Assembly: GCF_033978785.1 (NCBI RefSeq)
Contig: NC_084740.1
Span: 72,225,379-72,289,378, forward strand
Direction of reading: 5' to 3'
DNA: 64,000 nt
Origin: Entelurus aequoreus
Taxonomy: Eukaryota > Chordata > Actinopteri > Syngnathiformes > Syngnathidae
Part shown: one piece after another, positions 12,396 through 21,399 of the stretch
Numbering within the stretch: position 1 is the first letter of the stretch
How the letters are laid out: the number at the start of each line of letters is the position of its first letter
Position numbers and translations under genes: made by a program
Notes under the pieces: generated by a model
Databases searched by the model: none
The model's input: the letters and a program-made list of their open reading frames with translations, nothing else
What the model was told of the DNA's origin: nothing

Positions 12396-14040
12396 AGTAC
12401 TGTTAGCATGCACATTTTTTGTGTGTGCTAATTTTGCAAGTATACGCCTCAGCGTCAAAATGTTGTTACTTGACAGCTGTTAGCATGCTAGCTTTTTATT
12501 TTGGCTAATTTTGTAGGTATACAATTGAGTCATATTTTGGTACTTAACTCCTGTTAACGTTAGCATGCTAGCTTTTTAAACACATTTTTCAGGCGCACAC
12601 TTCAAACTAATATATGTTCTTTTTCGACAAATGTTACAAATAGCATTTTATCGCGCTACCATTAGCATGTTAGCTTTTTTAGCTAATTTAATTTAATTTT
12701 CGATATTTGTTATCAATGCTAACTGTTAGAATGTTACCATAGTACTGTTAGCATGCACATTTTTTTGTGCTAATTTTGCATGTATACGCCTCAGCGTCAA
12801 AATGTTGTTACTTGACAGCTGTTAGCATGCTAGCTTTTTAAACACATTTTTCAGGCGCACACCTCAAACTAATATATGTTCTTTTTCGACAAATGTTACA
12901 AATAGGATTTTATCGCGCTACCATTAGCATGTTAGCTTTTTTAGCTAATTTAATTTAATTTTCGATATTTGTTATCAATGCTAACTGTTAGAATGTTACC
13001 ATAGTACTGTTAGCATGCACATTTTTTTGTGCTAATTTTACAAGTATACGCCTCAGCGTCAAAATGTTGTTACTTGACAGCTGTTAGCATGCTAGCTTTT
13101 TAAACACATTTTTCAGGCGCACACCTCAAACTAATATATGTTCTTTTTGGACAAATGTTACAAATAGGATTTTATCGCGCTACCATTAGCATGTTAGCTT
13201 TTTTAGCTAATTTAATTTAATTTTCGATATTTGTTATCAATGCTAACTGCTAGAATGTTACCATAGTACTGCTAGCATGCACATTTTTTGTGTGTGCTAA
13301 TTTTGCAAGTATACGCCTCAGCGTCAAAATGTTGTTACTTGACGGCTGTTAGCATGCTAGCTTTTTATTTTGGCTAATTTTGTAGGTATACAATTGAGTC
13401 ATATTTTGGTACTTAACTCCTGTTAACGTTAGCATGCTAGCTTTTTAAACACATTTTTCAGGCGCACGCCTCAAACTAATATATGTTCTTTTTCGACAAA
13501 TGTTACAAATAGCATTTTATCGCGCTACCATTAGCATGTTAGCTTTTTTAGCTAATTTAATTTAATTTTCGATATTTGTTATCAATGCTAACTGTTAGAA
13601 TGTTACCATAGTACTGTTAGCATGCACATTTTTTTTGTGCTAATTTTGCAAGTATACGCCTCAGCGTCAAAATGTTGTTACTTGACAGCTGTTAGCATGC
13701 TAGCTTTTTATTTTGGCTAATTTTGTAGGTATACAATTGAGTCATATTTTGGTACTTAATTCCTGTTAACGTTAGCATGCTAGCTTTTTAAACACATTAT
13801 TCAGGTACACACTTCAAACTAATATATATTGTTTCTCGACCAAGGTTACAAATGGCATTTTATCGCGCTACCATTAGCATGTTAGCTTTTTTAGCTAATT
13901 TAATTTAATTTTCGATATTTGTTATCAATGCTAACCGTTAGAATGTTACCATAGTTCTGTTAGCATGCACATTTTTTTTTGTGCTAATTTTGAAAGTATA
14001 CGCTTCAGCGTCAAAATGTTGTTACTTGACAGCTGTTAGC

Positions 14041-14119
14041 TCTGTGAGCGCTTTGAGTATCTAACAATAGAAAAAGCGCGATATAAATCTAATCCATTAT
14101 TATTATTATTATTATTATA
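14041..14119 (+). mobile_element. Retroelement 3' tail inside satellite (copy 2)
   Basis: Same tail, same upstream variants (tagttctgttagcatgcac, gaaagtatacgcttcag) and same downstream junction as the copy at 12321. It lies 1720 bp further on, so it is a product of array duplication and not of a second insertion. Confidence 0.8.
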
Positions 14120-14920
14120 GTACTGTTAGCATGCACATTTTTTGTGTGTGCTAATTTTGAAAGTATACGCCTCAGCGTCAAAATGTTGTTACTTGACAGC
14201 TGTTAGCATGCTAGCTTTTTATTTTGGCTAATTTTGTAGGTATACAATTGAGTCATATTTTGGTACTTAACTCCTGTTAACGTTAGCATGCTAGCTTTTT
14301 AAACACATTTTTCAGGCGCACACCTCAAACTAATATATGTTCTTTTTCGACAAATGTTACAAATAGCATTTTATCGCGCTACCATTAGCATGTTAGCTTT
14401 TTTAGCTAATTTAATTACATTTTTGATATTTGTTATCAATGCTAACTGTTAGAATGTTACCATAGTACTGTTGGCATGCACATTTTTTTTGTGTCCTAAT
14501 TTTGCAAGTATACGCCTCAGCGTCAAAATGTTGTTACTTGACAGCTGTTAGCATGCTAGCTTTTTATTTTGGCTAATTTTGTAGGTATACAATTGAGTCA
14601 TATTTTGGTACTTAACTCCTGTTAACGTTAGCATGCTAGCTTTTTAAACACATTTTTCAGGCGCACAACTCAAACTAATATATGTTCTTTTTCGACAAAT
14701 GTTACAAACAGGATTTTATCGCGCTACCATTAGCATGTTAGCTTTTTTAGCTAATTTAATTTAATTTTCTATATTTGTTATCAATGCTAACTGTTAGAAT
14801 GTTACCATAGTACTGTTAGCATGCACATTTTTTGGTGCTAATTTTGCAAGTATACGCCTCAGCGTCAAAATGTTGTTACTTGATGAATGACAGCTGTTAG
14901 CATGCTATTTTTTTACATTT

Positions 14921-15080
14921 TTTTTTTAATTTTTTATTTTTTATTTTTTTTTAGCTTTTTATTTGAGATAATTTTATATGTATACAATTGAGTCATATTG
15001 TGCACACCTACTTGTGTCTTCTCAATGATATGTTTTATTGCCCCTTTTAAGCTGTGGCAATAGAAAAAAAAAGAAAAGCA
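14921..15080. other. AT-rich transition
   Basis: T-rich low-complexity sequence with a last decayed satellite unit. No gene. Confidence 0.5.
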
Positions 15081-15530
15081 ACACCTTAGGAGTCCGTGGA
15101 GCGTGCACGGCGTGAGCATCTCCACGTGCGCGCAGGAAGTCATTTCCATGGTTACGGCCATCCAGCGCGTGCCTCCCGCAGACAATGTTGTGCGCTCTCA
15201 TTACTGCCCGCCATGCGTCCTACATCCAGCTGCGGCGCGGGAGAGGGCGAGGCCCACGGCGTGGTGAATAATGAAGAGGGATGGCGAGGCGAAAAAAAAA
15301 AGCGGTAAAGTGGAGCAAGGCAGCGAGGGAATCACACCGGGGAGCAGATTAGCTGGCACTGACTATTCATTAGCGTCCGTCAAAACCACAATTACACTTG
15401 GGCTCAAGTGGCTTTTTATACCGGGGGAGGTGATGATAGCCATAGAAGAACTGCTAGCTCTCTGTCATGGCTGCTCAGTACAACATGGAGGAGAAATACC
15501 AACTTGACACTTGAAATTCAGACTTGTTTC
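15081..15530. other. Unique GC-richer island, possible conserved element
   Basis: About 450 bp of non-repetitive, CpG-containing DNA between satellite and SINE. It includes ccatggttacggcc, attcattagcgtcc and accacaattacacttggg, words of the kind seen in homeobox-bound non-coding elements. Short open frames exist but none has exon-like boundaries. A regulatory element is an inference only. Confidence 0.35.
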
Positions 15531-15684
15531 AAGTACCAATGATTGTCACACACACACACACACACACACACACTAGGTGTGGCGAAATTATTCTCTGCAT
15601 TTGACCCATCACCCTTGATCACCCCCTGGGAGGTGAGGGGAGCAGTGAGCAGCAGGGGTGCCTGCGCCCGGGAATCGTAGTCAT
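15531..15684 (-). mobile_element. tRNA-derived SINE, 5'-truncated
   Basis: Contains aagtaccaatgattgtcac, an expanded CA run and the block ctctgcatttgacccatc to cccctgggaggtgagg. These are shared with the fuller copy at 25402-25675, which keeps a B-box-like end. The minus-strand orientation follows from that copy. Confidence 0.75.
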
Positions 15685-15762
15685 TGTATGTTTATCAAAC
15701 TAACGAACTCCACTCTTTGTCTTTGGCTTTTAGTTGTTTTTTGGTGATGTGTGTGATTAAGG

Positions 15763-15940
15763 GTAAAACCAATGACACCATAAAATAATACGTAATAACA
15801 TAATGCGTTGTATAATAATCTTAATGTTATTAAATCTTAAAAAAAAAAAAAAAAAAGTACTTTGTACATTTTAAATTTGTAATATTTAATTAAATGTAAA
15901 AAAATAGAAGATTGTCTTTATTTATTTATTTATCCCCCCA
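15763..15940. repeat. AT-rich ~160-bp repeat, copy 1 of 3
   Basis: The core ataacataatgcgttgtat, then a poly-A run, aagtactttgta and tgtctttatttatt. Copies 2 and 3 are at 16099-16262 and 17549-17697. Together they bracket a MITE fragment and a VNTR. Confidence 0.8.
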
Positions 15941-15949
15941 CCCCTCCAC

Positions 15950-16098
15950 TTATTGTATATTGTAGCGACCTGGAAGAGTTAGTGCTGCAAGGGGCAGCAC
16001 TTTAAAAAGTCATAAATATTACTTTTTGAAACCGATACCGATAATTTCCGATATTACATTTTAAAGCATTTATCTGCCGATAATATCGGACATCTCTA
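15950..16098 (-). mobile_element. MITE fragment, internally deleted
   Basis: On the minus strand it starts agagatgtccgataatatcg and includes the block gtatcggtttcaaaaagta (variant). It then jumps to aagagttagtgctgcaagg-like sequence. The same family fills the 800-bp satellite at 30221-38590. Most of the interior is missing. Confidence 0.8.
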
Positions 16099-16262
16099 CC
16101 AATGATACCATAAAATAATACATCATAACATAATGCATTGTATAATAATTTTAATGTTATTAAATCATTTGCAAAAAAAAAAAAAAAAAATGTACTTTGT
16201 AAATTTTTATTTTTTTAATATTTAATAACATTTAAAAAAATTAAATATTTTATTTATTTATT
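16099..16262. repeat. AT-rich ~160-bp repeat, copy 2 of 3
   Basis: Begins accaatgataccataaaata and contains ataacataatgcattgtat. Its right side runs directly into the 35-bp VNTR. Confidence 0.8.
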
Positions 16263-16265
16263 AAG

Positions 16266-17407
16266 AGTCCAGTCCATAGTGGATCTAACATAATAGTGAG
16301 AGTCCAGTCCATAGTGGATCTAACATAATAGTGAGAGTCCAGTCCATAGTGGATCTAACATAATAGTGAGAGTCCAATCCATAGTGGATCTAACATAATA
16401 ATGAGAGTCCAGTCCATAGTGGATCTAACATAATAGTGAAAGTCCAGTCCATAGTGGATCTAACATAATAGTGAGAGTCCAGTCAGTAGTGGATCTAACA
16501 TAATAGTGAGAGTCCAGTCCATAGTGGATCTAACATAATAGTGAAAGTCCAGTCCATAGTGGATCTAACATAATAGTGAGAGTCCAGTCCATAGTGGATC
16601 TAACATAATAGTGAGAGTCCAGTCCATAGTGGATCTAACATAATAGTGAGAGTCCAGTCCATAGTGGATCTAACATAATAGTGAGAGTCCAGTCCATAGT
16701 GGATCTAACATAATAGTGTGAGAGTGCAGTCCATAGTGGATCTAACATAATAGTGAGAGTCCAGTCCATAGTGGATCTAACATAATAGTGAGAGTCCAGT
16801 CCATAGTGGATCTAACATAATAGTGAGAGTCCAGTCCATAGTGGATCTAACGTAATAGTGAGAGTCCAGTCCATAGTGGATCTGACATAATAGTGAGAGT
16901 CCAGTCCATAGTGGATCTAACATAATAGTGAGAGTCCAGTCCATAGTGGATCTAACATAATAGTGTGAGAGTGCAGTCCATAGTGGATCTAACATAATAG
17001 TGTGAGTCCAGTCCATAGTGGATCTAACATAATAGTGAGAGTCCAGTCCATAGTGGATCTAACATAATAGTGAGAGTGCAGTCCATAGTGGATCTAACAT
17101 AATAGTGAGAGTCCAGTCCATAGTGGATCTAACATAATAGTGAGAGTCCAGTCCATAGTGGATCTAACATAATAGTGAGAGTCCAGTCCATAGTGGATCT
17201 AACGTAATAGTGACAGTCCAGTCCATAGTGGATCTAACATAATAGTGAGAGTCCAGTCCATAGTGGATCTAACATAATAGTGAGAGTCCAGTCCATAGTG
17301 GATCTAACATAATAGTGAGAGTCCTGTCCATAGTGGATCTAACATAATAGTGAGAGTCCAGTCCATAGTGGATCTAACATAATAGTGAGAGTCCAGTCCA
17401 TAGTGGG
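16266..17407. repeat. 35-bp VNTR, ~33 copies
   Basis: The unit agtccagtccatagtggatc-taacataatagtgag repeats every 35 bp with very little divergence. A few units have a 2-bp tgtg insertion or a gtgcagtcc variant. Because 35 is not a multiple of 3, every frame cycles through the same three phases, which explains the repetitive open frames here. Confidence 0.97.
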
Positions 17408-17548
17408 GCCAGCAGGAGACCATCCCGAGCGGAGACGGGTCAGCAGCGCAGAAATGTCCCCAACCGATGCACGGGTCCCGACTCTGGATAGCCAGAACTT
17501 CATCCATGGCCACCGAACCTGTGCCCCCCCACCCCCCTTCCACAAAAA
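17408..17548. other. GC-rich unit downstream of VNTR
   Basis: Sequence such as gccagcaggagaccatcccg and ccatggccaccgaacctgtg follows the last truncated VNTR unit. VNTR and GC block together look like one end of a retroelement (VNTR-type 5' region), but no coding part follows. Family unknown. Confidence 0.4.
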
Positions 17549-17697
17549 AATAATACATCATAACATAATGCATTGTATAATAATTTTAATATTATTAAAT
17601 TATTTGCAAAATAAAAAAAATAAAAAGTACTTTGTAAATTTAAAATTTGTAATATTTAATTAAATTTAAAAAAATAAAAGATTGTCTTTATTTATAC
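17549..17697. repeat. AT-rich ~160-bp repeat, copy 3 of 3
   Basis: Repeats ataacataatgcattgtat and aagtactttgtaaattt. It closes the unit that starts with copy 2. Confidence 0.8.
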
Positions 17698-17958
17698 AAA
17701 TTTAGCACCGCTGGTCGCTAGCTAGCAACTAGTGCCGCTAATTGCTAGCTGGAAGCTAGTGTGCTAATCACTAGCATGCTAATTGTTAATTAGCCACTGC
17801 CGCCACTAATCTCCAGCTAGCAGCGAGCACCGCTTAATTGTTGGCTGGCAGCTACTAATTAGCAGCCAGTGCCACGAATCACTAGCTTGAAACTTGCGCC
17901 GCTACTCACTAGCTACCAGCTACTGCCATTAATTCCTAGCTAGAAGCTAGTATGGTAA
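17698..17958. repeat. GCTAGC minisatellite, left part
   Basis: Degenerate units of about 35-40 bp containing gctagctagcagctagtgcc and gctaatcgctag variants. It continues after the insertion at 17959-18158. Confidence 0.8.
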
Positions 17959-18158
17959 TCGATTGATTGATTGATTGATTGAAACTTTTATTAGTAGATT
18001 GCACAGTACAGTACATATTCCGTACTAATTGACCACTAAATGGTAACACCCCAATAAGTTTTTCAACTTGATTAAGTCGGGGTCCACTTTAATCAATTCA
18101 TGGTAAAAATATATACTATCATCATAATACAGTCATCACACAAGTTAATCATCATCGA
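17959..18158 (-). mobile_element. LINE 3'-UTR fragment (antisense)
   Basis: Read on the minus strand, the stretch ends in AATAAAAGTTTCAATCAATC followed by an ATTG-type microsatellite. It contains accatttagtggtcaattag, the 3' UTR pattern of a common percomorph non-LTR element. It splits the GCTAGC minisatellite. The clade is not assigned. Confidence 0.65.
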
Positions 18159-18442
18159 TAGTTGGCAACTAGCATGCTAATCTTTAACTAGCAGCCAGCA
18201 CCAGTAATCTCTAGCTACCACCGCTTATTGTTAGCTAGCAGCTGATGCCGGTAATCGCTAGCTGGGAGCTAGTGCCGTAAATCGTTAGCTAGCAGTTAGC
18301 ACCGCTGGTTGCTAGGTAGCAGCTAGTGCCGCTAATTGTTATCTGTCAGCTAGTGTGCTAATCACTAGCTGGTAGCTAGCATGCTAATCGTTAATTAGCA
18401 GCTGGCGCCACAAATCTCCAACTAGCAACGAGCACTGCTAAT
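18159..18442. repeat. GCTAGC minisatellite, right part
   Basis: Continuation of the 17698 array, with the same gctaatcgctagctgggagc-type units and similar divergence. Confidence 0.8.
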
Positions 18443-18600
<158 letters not shown>

Positions 18601-19127
18601 GTATTATTATAACCATTAGCCAAAACGTAAGTAGACAACACGATCCATAACATGACAGTTACCATGGCGACACGCTACGTCAAAGAGTTTATTGGGGAGC
18701 ACTTTGCTGGTGTGTGTCATACGATGTGCGCCGCGTACGCAGGCTGGAGCACTTCCCGCTATTTATAGCATGTTTGCGTGTCTAATGGAGCGCGCGGCGA
18801 GTGTCATATGTATGCATTCAAGAGAAAAAAGAAGCGTGTCGCACGGGGAGGGGAAACAATGTGGCGATAAGGAGCTGGTATTTATGTGAGGAATGGTCCT
18901 GTATGTAGGACACACGTCACCACGTATTCCACTAATATTCATCTTTTCTGCTCTTTTTAGCGCTCTTTTGGGAAAACACGTGACTTAAAACCCACGCTCA
19001 CTTTATAGCAACCAGCTATGTCCGCAATTGTGCTTTTTCTTCACTTTAGCCGCCATTTTTGTTGCACAGTCATGTGCTAAATGGGCTGGTTGCTAAATGG
19101 AGCCTTTTTGTAAGATGTTGTTGTTTA
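18601..19127. other. Unique region
   Basis: Non-repetitive DNA. 18640-18890 is CpG-containing and has gttaccatggcgac at 18658, close to the RFX X-box consensus. No exon-like structure is visible. Confidence 0.4.
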
Positions 19128-19506
19128 GCTTAGCACAGTGGTTCTCAACCTGGGTTCGATGGAGCCCTAGGGGTATCGGTGATAGACGGATGGGGTTCGG
19201 CGGAGGTCAAGACACACCCGACTCATCGTGTAGATAAAAACTTCTCCCTATCGGCGTATTACAGACTGATTTGCAGGTGTGTAATTTGTTGTGAGTTTAT
19301 GTGTTTGAACAAGTTGATGTTCATGCACGCTTCATTTTGTGCACCAGTAAAAAAAACATTGTAACACTCATACTTGCCAACCCTCCCGAATTTTCCGGGA
19401 GACTCCCGAAATTCAGCGCCTCTCCCGAAAACCTCCCGTGACAAATATACGTCCGCGTTCCCACAATATAAACAGCGTGCCTGCCCAATCACGTTATTCC
19501 ATACGA

Positions 19507-19716
19507 GGCGTCCGGCACACCGCCGATGAGCACGGTGCAGATGGAGAAGATCTTCTCGGCGTCCGCGTTGGCGCACACGTTGCCAAAGCCGACGCTGGTC
19601 AGGCTGCTGAGGGGGAAGTAGAGGGCGGCGATGTACGAGCTGCGCACCGACGGGCCGCCGACCGTGTTGTTGACCTAGGGCATCTCCAGGCGTTTGCCCA
19701 GCTCATGGAGCCATCC
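19507..19716 (-). pseudogene. Captured pore exon of ELK/EAG-type K+ channel
   Basis: Translation of the minus strand gives 70 contiguous codons matching the pore region of KCNH-family voltage-gated potassium channels. It starts GWLHELGKRLE, continues VGGPSVRSSYIAALYF, then the selectivity-filter segment SLTSVGFGNV, then ANADAEKIFSICTVLIG. SVGFGN is the EAG/ERG/ELK filter, and the GWLHELGKRLE wording points to the ELK group (KCNH3/4/8). Codon 14 is TAG and the last residues diverge from the family. The sequence ctcttccccaag precedes the first codon, like an intron 3' end, which suggests capture of genomic DNA and not of mRNA. No other channel exons are nearby. It is a fragment inside a transposon, not a working gene. 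Paralog assignment is from memory of the family. Confidence 0.85.
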
Positions 19717-20169
19717 TTGGGGAAGAGACGGGCGGACAACAGGGTGACAAGAACTAAATCATCCAGACTAGAGATACATTGTATTATTAGGTTTATCTTG
19801 TCTAAAACTAATTATATTTATTAATTTAAATTTTTTTTTTTTTTTTTTACTATACTTTGCTAAAAACATCAAAATTTATTGTATTATTATTTGTATTTTT
19901 TCTGACTCCTTATTACATCCAGCCATAGAATTATACATTAAAATAAACATATTTGAAATAATTAATGTTAAATGAACATAATAATTCATTTAAAGTGACC
20001 GTATTTAATTATTAAAATAATTGCTTGTTTATCAACAGCTTTAGCATTTTAGTCATTACATTTTGAAGCTCTCAGAAGCCAAGTTATGTTATATTCCTTA
20101 AGATTTATTTATGCAAATTTGAAGTATCAATTATCTAAACACAGTTTTGTTTGCATATTTTCAGGATGT

Positions 20170-20172
<3 letters not shown>

Positions 20173-20264
<92 letters not shown>
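20173..20264. repeat. (TA)n microsatellite
   Basis: About 45 TA dinucleotides immediately left of the Tc1-type MITE; provides its TA target. Confidence 0.97.
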
Positions 20265-20267
<3 letters not shown>

Positions 20268-20789
20268 TACCGTTCAAAAGTTTGGGGTCACCCAAACAAT
20301 TTTGTGGAATAGCCTTCATTTCTAAGAACAAGAATAGACTGTCGAGTTTCAGATGAAAGTTCTCTTTTTCTGGCCATTTTGAGCGTTTAATTGACCCCAC
20401 AAATGTGATGCTCCAGAAACTCAATCTGCTCAAAGGAAGGTCCGTTTTGTAGCTTCTGTAACGAGCTAAACTGTTTTCAGATGTGTGAACATGATTGCAC
20501 AAGGGTTTTCTAATTATCAATTAGCCTTCTGAGCCAATGAGCAAACACATTGTACCATTAGAACACTGGAGTGATAGTTTCTGGAAATGGGCCTCTATAC
20601 ACCTATGTAGATATTGCACCAAAAACCAGACATTTGCAGCTAGAATAGTCATTTACTACATTAGCAATGTATAGAGTGTATTTCTTTAAAGTTAAGACTA
20701 GTTTAAAGTTATCTTCATTGAAAAGTACAGTGCTTTTCCTTAAAAAATAAGGACATTTCAATGTGACCCCAAACTTTTGAACAGTAGTG
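20265..20789. mobile_element. Tc1/mariner-type MITE (525 bp)
   Basis: The left end cactaccgttcaaaagtttg and the right end caaacttttgaacagtagtg are near-perfect inverted repeats, flanked by TA at 20263-20264 and 20790-20791. The interior has no transposase. The type is widespread in teleosts. Confidence 0.92.
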
Positions 20790-21095
20790 TATATAAATAT
20801 ATATATATATATATGAAATACTTGACGTGGTTAATTCTAGCTGTAAGTATACTCCTCCCCTCTTAACCACGCCCCCAACAACGCCCCTCTCCCAACCACG
20901 CCCCCACCCCACCCCCGACCACACACCCCACCCCCCACCTCCCGAAATTGGAGGTCTCAAGGTTGGCAAGTATGGTAACACTTTATGGAGAACATATTCA
21001 CCATTGCTTATTAACATGCAAATTAGTAACATATTGGTTCTTAACTAGTCATTATTAAGTACTTATTAATGCCTTATTCGGCATGGCCTTATTAT

Positions 21096-21189
21096 AACCC
21101 TAACCCTCTAACCCTGGCCCTAACCCTCTAACCCTGGCCCTAACCCTCTAACCCTAACCCTAACCCTCTAACCCTAACCCTAACCCTAA
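21096..21189. repeat. Telomere-like CCCTAA repeats in MITE
   Basis: Mixed units of ccctaa and ccctctaa or ccctggccctaa. They are part of the MITE at 20983-21251 and not evidence of a chromosome end or fusion. Confidence 0.93.
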
Positions 21190-21399
21190 ACAAATAACTC
21201 TAAATTAAGTCTTTGTTACTTAGAATATGTTCCCTATACTAAAGTGTTACCAAAAACATATAACTTTGTCTTGAATTTGACAAAAATATGACATTTTATT
21301 TTTCACTAAAGAAGGGTTCAGTGAATGCGCATATGGAACTGGTGGGGTTTGGTACCTCCAACAAGGTTAAGAACCACTGGGTTAGCATTTTGTTAAATG

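Larger units (their letters stand above)
9771..14920. repeat. TTAGCATGCTAGC-rich satellite, ~340-360-bp units
   Basis: The first sub-array repeats gcattttatcacgctaac at 9771, 10110 and 10469. The main sub-array repeats cagctgttagcatgc at 11281, 11623 and 11965, a period near 342 bp, and continues to about 14900. Units contain the self-complementary core gttagcatgctaac and constant words such as tatacgcctcagcgtcaaaa. Some units lack a block of about 100 bp. No coding potential. Retroelement tails interrupt it twice. Confidence 0.92.
19369..20974. mobile_element. 1.6-kb DNA element carrying a host exon
   Basis: The left end catacttgccaaccctcccg pairs with the right end ggttggcaagtatg. The 8-bp TSD gtaacact is perfect at 19361-19368 and 20975-20982 and is part of the MITE end it entered. 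Inside lie a KCNH exon fragment (19507-19716), a TA tract and a Tc1-type MITE. No transposase frame. The 8-bp duplication suggests hAT or a related superfamily. Confidence 0.9.
19360..21251. mobile_element. MITE with telomere-like core, split by insertion
   Basis: The element is 19360-19368 plus 20983-21251. Its ends are gtaacacttta (restored across the split) and taaagtgttacc. The TSD aaaaacat is perfect at 19352-19359 and 21252-21259. The core holds CCCTAA-type repeats. A second element sits nine bases inside the left end. Confidence 0.85.
19136..21379. mobile_element. hAT element hosting a nested series
   Basis: The left end cagtggttctcaacct and right end aaggttaagaaccactg are inverted repeats. 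The TSD gcttagca (19128-19135) against ggttagca (21380-21387) matches at 7 of 8 bases. Only about 360 bp is the element itself (19136-19351 and 21260-21379); the rest is later insertions. A piece of the same terminus recurs inside TA repeats at 49236 and 49477. Confidence 0.88.

Noticed and set aside
21096..21189. Chromosome end or fusion point
   Set aside because: The CCCTAA repeats are part of a MITE with inverted ends and TSD.
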